A stretch of 64,000 nt of DNA from Massilia sp. Root351 (GCF_001425045.1 NZ_LMDJ01000031.1:467232-531231), one strand, 5' to 3'; counted from the stretch's first letter, positions 37,802 to 46,572 are shown. Made by a program: numbers and translations. Notes: generated by a model not told the origin, from the letters alone.

Positions 37802-38314
37802 TTATGGATTGCTGTTGAAGATGTCGCTGATGAGCTGCGCCGGCTCCTTGCGGATATCCAGCGTGATACCGGCCTCGTCCGCCTGTAGCGGCTCCAGCAC
37901 GTTCAACTGGCTGTCCAGCAGCGACAGCGGCATGTAGTGGTTGATGCGGGCCAGCATGCGGGTGGCGATCAGCTCGCGGTCGCCGGCGAGATGGGCGAAA
38001 CGCAGTTCCGGATCGCCCTCGCGCAGCAAGTCGCGGTAGCGGCGCTTGAGTGCCGAGCAGGACAACACCAGGCTCTCGCCGCGCTCGCGCGCGTCGCGGA
38101 TTTCCGCCATTAGCTGCAGCAGCCACTCGGCGCGGTCGGCATCGTTCAGCGGCGTGCCGGCCGACATCTTCGCCACGTTGGCCGGCGAATGGAAGGTGTC
38201 GCCTTCGAGGAACGTGGCGCCGATCTTTTGCGCCAGGCTGCCGCCAACCGAACTCTTGCCACAGCCGCAAACACCCATCACCACCCAGCGCGTTGGTTTC
38301 GTCTTTTCTGTCAT
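37802..38314 (-). CDS. gntK: Gluconokinase
   Basis: Phosphorylates D-gluconate to 6-phosphogluconate, feeding Entner-Doudoroff or pentose phosphate routes. The 170 residues have the P-loop MGVCGCGKSSVG, GDTFHSPANVAKMSAGTPLNDADRAEWL and SCSALKRRYRDLLR, all standard for GntK/IdnK. First gene of the operon, directly after the promoter with two LacI-type operators. This enzyme ties the operon to gluconate chemistry. Confidence 0.95.
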   Translation of the reverse strand: MTEKTKPTRWVVMGVCGCGKSSVGGSLAQKIGATFLEGDTFHSPANVAKMSAGTPLNDADRAEWLLQLMAEIRDARERGESLVLSCSALKRRYRDLLREGDPELRFAHLAGDRELIATRMLARINHYMPLSLLDSQLNVLEPLQADEAGITLDIRKEPAQLISDIFNSNP

Positions 38315-38328
38315 ATCCAGTCCTATTT

Positions 38329-38353
38329 GGTAGCGCTATCTGTTAGCGCTATC
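38329..38353 (-). promoter_or_regulatory. Two tandem LacI-type operators of the gluconokinase operon
   Basis: GGTAGCGCTATC (38329-38340) and GTTAGCGCTATC (38342-38353) each contain the palindrome TAGCGCTA, the central core usual for GntR/LacI-family repressors. They lie between the -10 box and the gluconokinase ATG, where a bound repressor blocks transcription. The divergently placed third copy is at the LacI gene. Confidence 0.75.
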
Positions 38354-38363
38354 AGTGGACCGG

Positions 38364-38391
38364 AGTTTAACGTGGCGCGAAAAAATGTAAA
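38364..38391 (-). promoter_or_regulatory. Sigma-70 promoter of the sugar-acid operon
   Basis: On the minus strand, TTTACA (-35) and TAAACT (-10) with 16 bases between, immediately upstream of the tandem operators. It is the only good promoter candidate before the five collinear genes. Confidence 0.55.
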
Positions 38392-38425
38392 GAAGATTCG
38401 ATGCTGCATCGCACCAAATTCCAAC

Positions 38426-38492
38426 CGAGCTGAGCCGCATTTTCCAAACTTCGGGGTCAGACCCCGAAGTTGGAGGAATGCGGCTCAGCTCG
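38426..38492. repeat. Long inverted repeat between the LacI gene and the operon promoter
   Basis: A 67-bp dyad: outer arms of 15 bp (CGAGCTGAGCCGCAT with its exact complement at 38478-38492) and inner arms ACTTCGGGGTC / ACCCCGAAGT meeting in the centre. It lies just past the LacI-gene stop, so it may terminate that transcript. It lacks a T run and could instead be a dispersed genomic repeat. Confidence 0.75.
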
Positions 38493-38515
38493 CTTGTAGG
38501 AATATGGGAGGATGC

Positions 38516-39544
38516 TTAGGCGCTTTCGCGGGCCATGAGGGTGAAGCCGAGGTCGATTTGGACGGCGGGCGGCTGTTCGCCGCGGATGACGCCGCGCAGC
38601 AGGGTGGCCGCTTCGAAGCCGACCCGGTAGCGCGGCGTGCCTATGGTGGTTACGGACGGGTTCATCCAGGCGGAGGCGGGCAGGTCGTTGAAGCCGCAGA
38701 TGGCCAGCTGCTCGGGCATGCTGATGCCGCGCCGCTGGCATTGGTAAATGGCGCCGTGCGCCAGGTCGTCGTTGCAGCAGAAGATGGCGTCCAGGTCGGG
38801 GGTCGCAGACAGCATCCGGCCCACCAGTTCGGCGCCCAGGGCGATGGTGGACGGGTCGGCCACCATCAGCTCCAGTTTGGGATCGGCCAGGCCGGCTTCG
38901 TCCATGGCCTTGCGGTAGCCCTCGGCGCGCTTGATGGTGCGCTCGTCCAGCTGCGCGCCCATGAAGCCGACGCGCTTGTAGCCCTTGTCGATCAGGTAGC
39001 GTGCCATGGTGTAGCCGGCTTGCACTTGGGAGAAGCCGACCGACAGCTGCGCCGGATCGGGCGACAGGTCCATCATCGACACCACCGGCACGCGCGAGGT
39101 GTCGAGCATCTTTTGCACGCCTTTGCTGTGTGACATGCCGGACAGCAAAATGCCGTCCGGATTGGATTGCATGTAGACGTTGAGCAGCTTTTCCTCTTCG
39201 GCGTCCGAATAGCGGGTGTTGCCGATCAGGATCTGGTAGCCGTACGGGTCCAGCGCGTCCTGTATGCCTTGCAGCACCGCCGTGAACACGGCGTTCGACA
39301 GCGACGGCACCAGCACCACGATGACGTTCGAACGCGACGAGGCAAGGGCGCGTGCGGCGCGGTTGGGAACATAGCCCAGCTCTTCCACGGCCAGCTGGAC
39401 GCGCGAGCGCAGCATGGGCGATACCAACTCAGGCTGGCTGATGGCGCGCGATGCCGTCATCGTTGCGACGCCCGCGCGTGCAGCAACGGCTGCCAGGGTT
39501 ACTCGGCCGCTGGCGCGGCTCTTGCCATTATGTGGTTTGGTCAT
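38516..39544 (-). CDS. LacI-family repressor (GntR-like)
   Basis: The 342 residues have an N-terminal HTH (VTLAAVAARAGVATMTASRAIS, hinge NRAARALASSRSN) and a periplasmic-binding-like effector domain (about 65-335: VIVVLVPSLSNAVFTAVLQG). It resembles gluconate repressors. The matching TAGCG operators at its own start and before the gluconokinase gene suggest autoregulation and repression relieved by gluconate or a related acid. Confidence 0.9.
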   Translation of the reverse strand: MTKPHNGKSRASGRVTLAAVAARAGVATMTASRAISQPELVSPMLRSRVQLAVEELGYVPNRAARALASSRSNVIVVLVPSLSNAVFTAVLQGIQDALDPYGYQILIGNTRYSDAEEEKLLNVYMQSNPDGILLSGMSHSKGVQKMLDTSRVPVVSMMDLSPDPAQLSVGFSQVQAGYTMARYLIDKGYKRVGFMGAQLDERTIKRAEGYRKAMDEAGLADPKLELMVADPSTIALGAELVGRMLSATPDLDAIFCCNDDLAHGAIYQCQRRGISMPEQLAICGFNDLPASAWMNPSVTTIGTPRYRVGFEAATLLRGVIRGEQPPAVQIDLGFTLMARESA

Positions 39545-39565
39545 CCGGTATTTTTCTTGGTTTTT

Positions 39566-39577
39566 GGTAGCGTTAAC
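39566..39577 (-). promoter_or_regulatory. LacI-type operator at its own gene
   Basis: GGTAGCGTTAAC, 21 bases before the LacI-family ATG, shares the GGTAGCG half with the tandem operators at 38329-38353. It fits negative autoregulation. Confidence 0.55.
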
Positions 39578-39599
39578 ATCATTCTATACTGCCTGGATG

Positions 39600-40142
39600 T
39601 CATTTTTTAGAGCATTCTGCCAAAATCTTCTGGTTGCGGCGGGAGCGCTCGGCGCGCTGCTCGTCGCTAAGGAAGACGCGCTGGCCGCTTTTGTCGAATT
39701 CGGTCATGCGGGTGCCCGAGTCAAGCGCGGCCTGGTTGCTGCGCGCGCTGTCGCAATTGGCGGCCTGTTCAGCTTTGCGCGCCGCTTCCTGCGCCGCCTT
39801 CTGCTCGGCCGCCTGGCTTTCAGCCTTGCGCTTGGCGAACTCGGCGTTACGCTCGGCCACCGTCGGCGGGCGTTTCACCTTGGACTCGGCCGCGTCGGGC
39901 GCGTCGCCTTCGGCCGCAGGGGCAGGGGACTGGGCGGCGGGACCATAGCCCGGCGCTGCGGCACCTTGCCCGCTCGGCTGCTTCAGGATGCGGTTCTGCG
40001 GCACCGACGGCGGCGGCGGCTGGTCGGACAGCTGCTTCATGCCCTTTTCATCCAGCCACATATATTGGGCATGGGACCAGGCCGGCAGCGCAGCCAGCGC
40101 CAGCAGTACGGAAAGCGCGCGCGCCGTTCGGTAGTGTTTCAT
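39600..40142 (-). CDS. DUF4124 domain protein
   Basis: The 180-residue exported protein has a signal peptide (SVLLALAALPAWSHA), then YMWLDEKGMKQLSDQPPPPSV (the DUF4124 motif), a Pro/Ala-rich linker and a charged helical C-terminus with two Cys (ANCDSARSN, LAECSKK). Function unknown; periplasmic. Divergent from guaB. Confidence 0.85.
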   Translation of the reverse strand: MKHYRTARALSVLLALAALPAWSHAQYMWLDEKGMKQLSDQPPPPSVPQNRILKQPSGQGAAAPGYGPAAQSPAPAAEGDAPDAAESKVKRPPTVAERNAEFAKRKAESQAAEQKAAQEAARKAEQAANCDSARSNQAALDSGTRMTEFDKSGQRVFLSDEQRAERSRRNQKILAECSKK

Positions 40143-40250
40143 GGTGGATAGATTCCTTTATTCCTTGCGGCAGATTTCCATGCTTTGCCTATGCTGTCAA
40201 CCGGCGTTGCCAATTTTCCCCGGGGTAAAGACGTCGGACGTGACTTACTG

Positions 40251-40256
40251 TATAAT
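40251..40256 (+). promoter_or_regulatory. Probable guaB -10 element
   Basis: A perfect TATAAT 29 bases before the guaB ATG, preceded by CTG. No clear -35 hexamer is found at 16-18 bases, so the promoter may depend on the -10 region or on an activator. Confidence 0.45.
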
Positions 40257-40285
40257 CGACTTTTGCGCCTATAGGAAATCGTACT

Positions 40286-41749
40286 ATGCGTTTACTTCAA
40301 AAAGCACTCACCTTCGATGACGTGCTCCTCGTCCCTGCGTACTCCAATATTCTGCCTGCGGATACGTCTCTCAAAACTCGCCTGACCCGCAACATTTCGC
40401 TGAATATTCCGCTGCTGTCGGCCGCGATGGATACCGTTACCGAAGCCCGCCTGGCCATCGCCATGGCGCAGGAAGGCGGCATCGGCATCATTCACAAGAA
40501 TCTGAAGCCGAAAGACCAGGCCCGCGAAGTAGCGCGCGTAAAGCGTTTTGAAGCCGGTGTGCTGCGCGATCCGATCACGATCCCGCCGGACATGAAGATT
40601 CGCGAAGTCATCAAGCTGACGGAGCAGTATGGCATTTCCGGTTTCCCGGTAGTAGAGGGCAAACAAGTAGTTGGTATCATCACCAACCGAGATCTGCGCT
40701 TCGAACAGGAGCTGGACGCTGAAGTACGCGCCAAGATGACCCCGCGCGACAAGCTGGTGTACGTGAAAGAAGGCGCAGACACGACCGAAGCCAAACGCCT
40801 GATGAACAAGCACCGCCTGGAGCGCGTGCTGGTGGTGGACGACGCCTTCAACCTGCGCGGCCTGATTACCGTAAAAGACATCCAGAAATCGACCGAGCAC
40901 CCGAACGCATCGAAAGACCAGCACGGCAAGCTGCTGGTGGGCGCTGCTGTCGGCGTGGGCGCGAAAGACGAAGAACGCATCGAGCTGCTGGTCGCGGCCG
41001 GCGTGGACGTGCTGGTGGTGGACACCGCCCACGGCCACTCGCAAGGCATCCTGGACCGCGTGAAGTGGATCAAGACCAAGTTCCCGCACGTGGACGTTAT
41101 CGGCGGCAACATCGCCACCGCAGCGGCCGCCAAGGCGCTGGTGGAATACGGCGCGGACGCGGTCAAGGTCGGCATCGGCCCTGGCTCCATCTGCACCACC
41201 CGCATCGTCGCCGGCGTGGGCGTGCCGCAGATTACCGCGATCTCCAACGTGGCCGAAGCGCTGGCCGGCACCGGCGTGCCGTGCATCGCCGACGGCGGTA
41301 TCCGCTTCTCGGGCGACATCTCCAAGGCGCTGGCAGCGGGCGCATCGACCGTGATGATGGGCTCGATGTTCGCCGGCACCGAAGAAGCGCCGGGCGAAGT
41401 GATCCTGTACCAGGGCCGTTCGTACAAGTCCTACCGCGGCATGGGGTCGCTGGGCGCGATGTCGGACGGCTCGGCCGACCGCTACTTCCAGGACGCCACC
41501 ATGAAGGCCGACAAGTTCGTGCCTGAAGGTATCGAAGGCCGCGTCGCCTACAAGGGCAGCGTGCTGGCGATCATCTTCCAGCTGGTGGGCGGCGTGCGCC
41601 AGTCCATGGGCTACTGCGGCTGCGCCACCATCGACGAGCTGCGCGAGAAAGCGGAATTCGTCGAGATCACGTCGGCCGGCATGCGCGAATCGCACGTGCA
41701 CGACGTCCAGATCACCAAGGAAGCGCCGAACTACCGTTCCGGCGACTAA
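40286..41749 (+). CDS. guaB: IMP dehydrogenase
   Basis: Oxidises IMP to XMP with NAD, the committed step to GMP. The 487 residues include the TIM barrel interrupted by two CBS domains (about 95-205), the active-site loop GPGSICTTRIVAGVGVPQ, and YRGMGSLGAM. Followed by a strong terminator and then guaA, 66 bases on. Confidence 0.98.
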   Translation: MRLLQKALTFDDVLLVPAYSNILPADTSLKTRLTRNISLNIPLLSAAMDTVTEARLAIAMAQEGGIGIIHKNLKPKDQAREVARVKRFEAGVLRDPITIPPDMKIREVIKLTEQYGISGFPVVEGKQVVGIITNRDLRFEQELDAEVRAKMTPRDKLVYVKEGADTTEAKRLMNKHRLERVLVVDDAFNLRGLITVKDIQKSTEHPNASKDQHGKLLVGAAVGVGAKDEERIELLVAAGVDVLVVDTAHGHSQGILDRVKWIKTKFPHVDVIGGNIATAAAAKALVEYGADAVKVGIGPGSICTTRIVAGVGVPQITAISNVAEALAGTGVPCIADGGIRFSGDISKALAAGASTVMMGSMFAGTEEAPGEVILYQGRSYKSYRGMGSLGAMSDGSADRYFQDATMKADKFVPEGIEGRVAYKGSVLAIIFQLVGGVRQSMGYCGCATIDELREKAEFVEITSAGMRESHVHDVQITKEAPNYRSGD

Positions 41750-41756
41750 TCCTCTC

Positions 41757-41788
41757 AAACGCCGGCGGCCTACCGCCGGCGTTTTCTT
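41757..41788 (+). terminator. Terminator between guaB and guaA
   Basis: Stem CGCCGGCGG / CCGCCGGCG with a four-base loop, flanked by AAA before and TTTTCTT after. It lies eight bases beyond the guaB stop, so guaA transcription would need read-through or a promoter of its own. Confidence 0.8.
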
Positions 41789-41815
41789 ATTTCCTCTTAG
41801 CTTCAGCGCTCATCC

Positions 41816-43426
41816 ATGCATTCTAAAATCCTCATTCTCGATTTCGGTTCCCAGGTTACCCAGCTGATCGCCCGCCGCGTGCGCGACTCCGGCGTGTTCT
41901 CCGAAGTCTACCCGTACGACATCGGCGACGACTTCGTGCGCAACTACGGCGCCTCCGGCGTGATCCTGTCGGGCAGCCACAACTCCACGCTGGAAGGCGA
42001 CTCGCCGCGCGCGCCGCAAGCCGTGTTCGAGCTGGGTGTGCCGGTGCTGGGCATCTGCTACGGCATGCAGACCATGGCAGCCCAGCTGGGCGGCAAGGTC
42101 GAGAACGGCCTGGTGCGCGAGTTCGGCTACGCCGAAGTGCGCGCCCGCAACCACACCAAGCTGCTGGACGGCATCAACGACTTCGTCACGCCGGAAGGCC
42201 ACGGCATGCTGAAAGTGTGGATGAGCCACGGCGACAAGGTGCTGGACATGCCGCCAGGCTTCAAGCTGATGGGCGACACGCCAAGCTGCCCGATCGCCGC
42301 CATGGCCGACGAAGAGCGCAATTTCTACGGCGTGCAGTTCCACCCGGAAGTGACGCACACCGAGCAGGGCAAGGCCATGCTGGGCCGCTTCGTGCACGAG
42401 ATCTGCGGCTGCAAGTCCGACTGGAACATGCCGGACTACATCTCCGAAGCCGTGGAAAAGATCCGCGCACAAGTAGGCAGCGATGAAGTGATCCTGGGCC
42501 TGTCGGGCGGCGTGGACTCGTCCGTGGCCGCCGCGCTGATCCACCGCGCCATCGGCGACCAACTGACCTGCGTGTTCGTCGACCACGGCCTGCTGCGCCT
42601 GAACGAAGGCGAAATGGTGATGAATATGTTCGCCAAGAACCTGGGCGTGAAGGTGATCCGCGTGGACGCCACCGACCAGTTCATGGGCCACCTGGCCGGC
42701 GTGACCGATCCCGAGCAGAAGCGCAAGATCATCGGCCGCGAATTCGTGGAAGTGTTCCAGGTGGAGTCGGGCAAGCTGGTCAACGCCAAGTGGCTGGCGC
42801 AGGGCACCATCTATCCGGACGTGATCGAATCGGCCGGCAAGGGCAAGAAGGGCCAGACCATCAAGTCGCACCACAACGTGGGCGGCCTGCCGGACACCAT
42901 GAAGCTCAAGCTGCTGGAGCCGCTGCGCGAACTGTTCAAGGACGAAGTGCGCAAGCTCGGCGTGGCGCTGGGCCTGCCGCATGACATGGTCTACCGCCAC
43001 CCGTTCCCTGGCCCGGGCCTGGGCGTGCGCATCCTGGGCGAAGTGAAGAAGGAATACGCCGACCTGCTGCGCCAGGCCGACGCCATCTTCATCGAAGAGC
43101 TGCGCAACACCCCGTACGAGTTCGTGGCCGGCCAGGCTGTGAACACGGAAGAGCTGCCGAAGAACTGGTACGAGGCGACGTCGCAAGCGTTCGCGGTGTT
43201 CCTGCCGGTGAAATCGGTGGGCGTGATGGGCGACGGACGTACCTACGAATACGTAGTGGCGCTGCGCGCCGTGCAGACGCAAGACTTCATGACCGCGCAC
43301 TGGGCGCACCTGCCGCACTCGCTGCTGGGCAAGGTGTCCAACCGCATCATCAATGAAGTGCGCGGCCTGAACCGCGTGGTGTACGACATCAGCGGCAAGC
43401 CCCCAGCGACCATCGAGTGGGAATAA
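41816..43426 (+). CDS. guaA: GMP synthase (glutamine-hydrolysing)
   Basis: Converts XMP to GMP. The 536 residues carry an N-terminal class I glutamine amidotransferase (nucleophile Cys in VLGICYGMQTM; HPEVTHTEQG) and an ATP-pyrophosphatase with LSGGVDSSVAAALIH, ending in KPPATIEWE. The 3' end is a known attachment region for integrative elements, and an integrase gene follows 394 bases later. The coding end is intact. Confidence 0.98.
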   Translation: MHSKILILDFGSQVTQLIARRVRDSGVFSEVYPYDIGDDFVRNYGASGVILSGSHNSTLEGDSPRAPQAVFELGVPVLGICYGMQTMAAQLGGKVENGLVREFGYAEVRARNHTKLLDGINDFVTPEGHGMLKVWMSHGDKVLDMPPGFKLMGDTPSCPIAAMADEERNFYGVQFHPEVTHTEQGKAMLGRFVHEICGCKSDWNMPDYISEAVEKIRAQVGSDEVILGLSGGVDSSVAAALIHRAIGDQLTCVFVDHGLLRLNEGEMVMNMFAKNLGVKVIRVDATDQFMGHLAGVTDPEQKRKIIGREFVEVFQVESGKLVNAKWLAQGTIYPDVIESAGKGKKGQTIKSHHNVGGLPDTMKLKLLEPLRELFKDEVRKLGVALGLPHDMVYRHPFPGPGLGVRILGEVKKEYADLLRQADAIFIEELRNTPYEFVAGQAVNTEELPKNWYEATSQAFAVFLPVKSVGVMGDGRTYEYVVALRAVQTQDFMTAHWAHLPHSLLGKVSNRIINEVRGLNRVVYDISGKPPATIEWE

Positions 43427-43473
43427 TTCCCCGTCTGGCTGCAACACGCAGCGTACGGCAATAAGTTGAGACT

Positions 43474-43500
43474 AAGCCCCTGATTTCAGGGGCTTTTTTG
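43474..43500 (+). terminator. Terminator after guaA
   Basis: Ten-bp perfect stem AAGCCCCTGA / TCAGGGGCTT with a two-base gap and a T6 run. It still follows guaA, so any insertion junction lies near or beyond it, or restored this segment. Confidence 0.88.
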
Positions 43501-43564
43501 TTTTTTTGGTGGCGAAATCTGGCAACGATCGGCAAGCGCAAGCGCGCGGGATTGCTGGTACCGC

Positions 43565-43806
43565 TGATGGTATTGGGCGGACAGCGCGCGCGCCGCGTCC
43601 CGATACCATCAGCACCGATTTTTGCGGTTGATGGTATCGAAATCGCCTAAGTGGTTGATGTAAAAGGAAAAAATGGCCGATACCATCACGTTTTTCGTTG
43701 ATGGTATCGGAGGACGATTTTGGCGCCAATTTGCGCTGCAAGCGCGCGTTTTACGGTGTTCTAACTCGTTGATTTATAGAGGGAAATGGCTAACATGATG
43801 GTATCG
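43565..43806. repeat. Six copies of the 11-bp motif TGATGGTATCG before the integrase gene
   Basis: Copies on + at 43565-43575 (one mismatch), 43629-43639, 43699-43709 and 43796-43806; on - at 43601-43611 and 43678-43688. Two opposed pairs form dyads with 17-base and 10-base centres. The last copy touches the integrase ribosome binding site. The density and placement beside an integrase point to arm-type integrase or excision-factor sites. Confidence 0.85.
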
Positions 43807-43820
43807 TGCAGGAGGCGCAC

Positions 43821-45014
43821 ATGCTGACAGACACCAAACTGCGAAATTTGAAGCCCGGCCCCCGTGCGTACAAAGTAGTGGACCGGGATGGCCTGTACGC
43901 CATGGTGCTCGCGTCCGGCGTGGTCTCGTTCCGGTTCAACTACCGCATCAACGGGCGCCAGGAGACGCTGGTGTTCGGACGCTATGGGGCCGGCGGACTG
44001 AGCCTGGCGGAGGCGCGCGAGAAGTTCGACGCGGCCAGGAAGCTGGTCGCGGCCGGCATGTCGCCCACGCAGCACAAACGGCGCCAGAAGCAGCGCCTGG
44101 AAGGGGAGGAGACGTTCGGGCAGTGGGCCGAGCGCTGGCTCGCCAACTACCGCATGGCCGAATCGACGCGCGACATGCGCCGTTCGGTGTACGAGCGCGA
44201 CCTGCAGCGGCCCTTTGGCCGCCTGCTGTTGCGCGAGATTACGCACGAAGAGCTGCGCGCGGTGTGCGACGCGATCGTGGCGCGCGGTGCGCCCGCCACC
44301 GCTGTGCACGCGCGCGAGATCGTGATGCTGGTGTTTCGCCATGCCGGCCAGCGTGGACACGACCTGCCCAATCCCGCCGACAAGGTGCCGCCATGCTCCA
44401 TCGCCACCTTCCAGCCGCGCGACAGGGCCTTGAGCAGCGCGGAAATCCCCTGGTTGTACGAATTCCTGGAGAAGGTGCAGAGCGCGCCGACCTTGCGCCT
44501 GGCGGTCAAGCTGCTGCTCTTGACGCTGGTGCGCAAATCCGAGCTGACGGATGCGACCTGGGACGAGGTCAATTTCTCCAACGGCATCTGGACGATTCCG
44601 GCCGAGCGCATGAAACGCCGCAATCCCCACAACGTCTATTTGTCACGCCAAGCTGTCGACATCTTCATCGCGCTGCGCACCTGCGCCGGCACTTCCCGCT
44701 ATGTGCTGCCATCGCGCTATGACGCGGACCTGCCCATCTCGAACGCGACGCTGAACCAGGTGACGACGTCGGTGGCGCGTGTCGCGCGCGCGGCCGGCCG
44801 GCCGCTGGCCGACTTCTCGCCCCATGACCTGCGCCGCACGGCATCGACCCAGCTGCACGAGGCGGGCTACAACACCGACTGGATCGAGAAGTGTCTGGCC
44901 CACGAGCAGCGGGGCGTTCGAGCGGTGTACAACAAGGCCGAGTATGCGGAACAGCGGCGCGCGATGCTGCAAGACTGGGCCGACATGATCGATGAATGGG
45001 TCAGGGCCGCTTGA
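43821..45014 (+). CDS. int: Tyrosine site-specific integrase (P4 type)
   Basis: The 397 residues have an N-terminal DUF4102-like arm-binding domain (MLTDTKLRNLKPGPRAYKVVDRDGLY), a SAM-like core-binding domain and a catalytic domain with Arg in LLTLVRKSEL, HDLRRT, His in LAHE and the nucleophile Tyr in the C-terminal AVYNKAEYAEQ. An AGGAGG five bases before the ATG fixes the start. It should integrate and excise the element beginning at guaA. Confidence 0.95.
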   Translation: MLTDTKLRNLKPGPRAYKVVDRDGLYAMVLASGVVSFRFNYRINGRQETLVFGRYGAGGLSLAEAREKFDAARKLVAAGMSPTQHKRRQKQRLEGEETFGQWAERWLANYRMAESTRDMRRSVYERDLQRPFGRLLLREITHEELRAVCDAIVARGAPATAVHAREIVMLVFRHAGQRGHDLPNPADKVPPCSIATFQPRDRALSSAEIPWLYEFLEKVQSAPTLRLAVKLLLLTLVRKSELTDATWDEVNFSNGIWTIPAERMKRRNPHNVYLSRQAVDIFIALRTCAGTSRYVLPSRYDADLPISNATLNQVTTSVARVARAAGRPLADFSPHDLRRTASTQLHEAGYNTDWIEKCLAHEQRGVRAVYNKAEYAEQRRAMLQDWADMIDEWVRAA

Positions 45015-45255
45015 GCCCGGGCGCGGGTTGCGCGACGGCGGCGGCCTGCTGCTGCGCGATCCAGGCGTCCACTTCGCCGAGGTCCCACGCCACGGAGCGG
45101 GCCGTGATCGAGAAGCGCTTGGGGAACTTGCCGCAGCGTTCCAGTTCCAGGATCGTGCGTTCGCCAAGGGGGACCTTCTGCAGCAGCTGCTTGCGTTTGA
45201 TGAGGACCCGGCCGGGTGCCATCATTTCCGTGGTCGTGAGCATGCGGGCATTCAT
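45001..45255 (-). CDS. AlpA-like excisionase/regulator
   Basis: The 84-residue MerR-like HTH protein (VLIKRKQLLQKVPLGERTILELERCGKFPKRF...WDLGEVDAWIAQQ) of the AlpA family, which act as recombination directionality factors or activators of integrase genes. GGAGAG before the ATG at 45255 supports this start. Its end overlaps the convergent integrase gene by 14 bases. The 321 bases beyond its start (45256-45576) hold its promoter region and nothing else I recognise. Confidence 0.85.
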   Translation of the reverse strand: MNARMLTTTEMMAPGRVLIKRKQLLQKVPLGERTILELERCGKFPKRFSITARSVAWDLGEVDAWIAQQQAAAVAQPAPGLKRP

Positions 45256-45576
45256 ACTTCTCTCCTTCGATCGTTGAATTGGAAAGGTTGCGCCGACTGA
45301 GTGTTCAGTCCTTGGCGGTTCGATGCATGGGGATATGTTCGCTCGCAAATCGCCTAAGGCAACAGGGCAATCCCGAACGATCGAATTGAGGGTGAGTACG
45401 CGGCGCCTTGGCTCGAAGGCATGTCCTGGGAGATCATTTCCCGAACCGGCGTATCGATTCTTGAAATGCTCGCCTACTTCAACAGGGCCAGCTACTGCAA
45501 TTGCAATCTAGTTCGATCCGCTGTGCGTGTCAAACATCGTGCACCGGAATTGCACTCGAACTGCGCTCCGACGGAA

Positions 45577-46494
45577 TCAGGGGAATGCCAGCCAGTGCAT
45601 TGAGGAGATTTGATGGTAGGTCCAGCCCACGGGATTTTTACGCATGCCCCACACGGCCTTGACCGCTTTGGCGTCCTCGCCCAGCGCCGCCCGCACGGCT
45701 TTAGGCTGAGTGCGCACTTCTTCGCGCCGCACCTCGTCCATGGCGGCGTTGGCCAGCGCGATGACATGAAAGCGGTCATAACTGATCTGGGCTTGCGGCA
45801 GACTTTCAGCCACGCCTTTGGCATAGGCCGCGCTTATGTCTATGCAGCCATGCTTGATGTTGTCGGCGACGCCGCCATGCGCCACCAGTTCTTGCTTGAA
45901 CGCGGCCACCGTTTCGTGGCCCCGGCCCGGCGTCATGAACAGCATCCACCTCGCTTCCAAGTCGTGCACCACAGTGACATAGTTATGTCCCTTCTTGAGG
46001 CTGGTTTCATCAATGCCGACCACCCGCACATCCGTCATCTCGTCGCGCTGGCGGGCGATGCCCACATAGTGCTCGATGCGCCGCCACAGCCGTTTCGACC
46101 GCACCTGCAACTGGTTCGCCGCTTGAGCCACCGGCAAGGTTTGGCACAACGACAGAGCCAGCGCTTCGAACAACAAAGTAAAAGCGCTGCCAGGGCGTGC
46201 CCATGGCACCTCGGCTTGCGTGGTCTTGCCGCAGGCGCTGCAATCAACACGCGGCACTTCGGCGTGCAACCATGCCTCAAACTGGAAAAAGTCCAAGTGC
46301 CGCCAGCTGCGCTTGATGCGGTCATGGACACCTTGCCCATCCACGCCACAGGCCGGACATGGCAATTTATTGGCATCGCACTTCACCTCGAAATCAATCC
46401 ACCGCTTGACCGTATTCAGGTCAACATTGGACACGACCCCCGGCGCTTGCAGACCCAGCGCGGTGGTGAACAGGGCTTCGACGGCGATACTCAT
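45577..46494 (-). pseudogene. ISL3-family transposase, C-terminus missing
   Basis: The 305 residues retain the zinc-binding N-terminus (CPACG, CSACG), the HTH and part of the DDE domain (VVGIDETSLKKGHNYVTVV; DISAAYAKGV). The reading ends abruptly at MHWLAFP, whereas complete ISL3 transposases continue for about 100 residues including the final Glu region. It is therefore probably inactive. Confidence 0.8.
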
Positions 46495-46572
46495 CAGGGA
46501 CTCTTGGAATCAGAAAATGGCGTTACCGGCATGATACCCGAGGTCAATTTCCACACGAAACGACATAGAGCC
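45577..46572 (-). mobile_element. Truncated ISL3-family insertion sequence
   Basis: The element spans from the likely inverted-repeat end near 46572 (reading GGCTCTATGTCG on the minus strand) to the point where the transposase is cut off near 45577. The opposite terminal repeat is absent. Confidence 0.65.

Noticed and set aside
33964..37818. Very long open frame on the + strand (over 1,200 codons) opposite the MFS and TonB receptor genes
   Set aside because: It is the GC-rich complement of two recognisable genes, is rich in Arg/His/Gly/Gln without domains, and has no ribosome binding site.
43565..43806. Possible CRISPR array
   Set aside because: The repeated unit is 11 bases, occurs in both orientations and with unequal spacing, and no cas genes are nearby.
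43427..43820. tRNA gene as insertion target
   Set aside because: No cloverleaf could be drawn beside the integrase; guaA is the adjacent conserved gene. No tRNA was recognised anywhere in the window.
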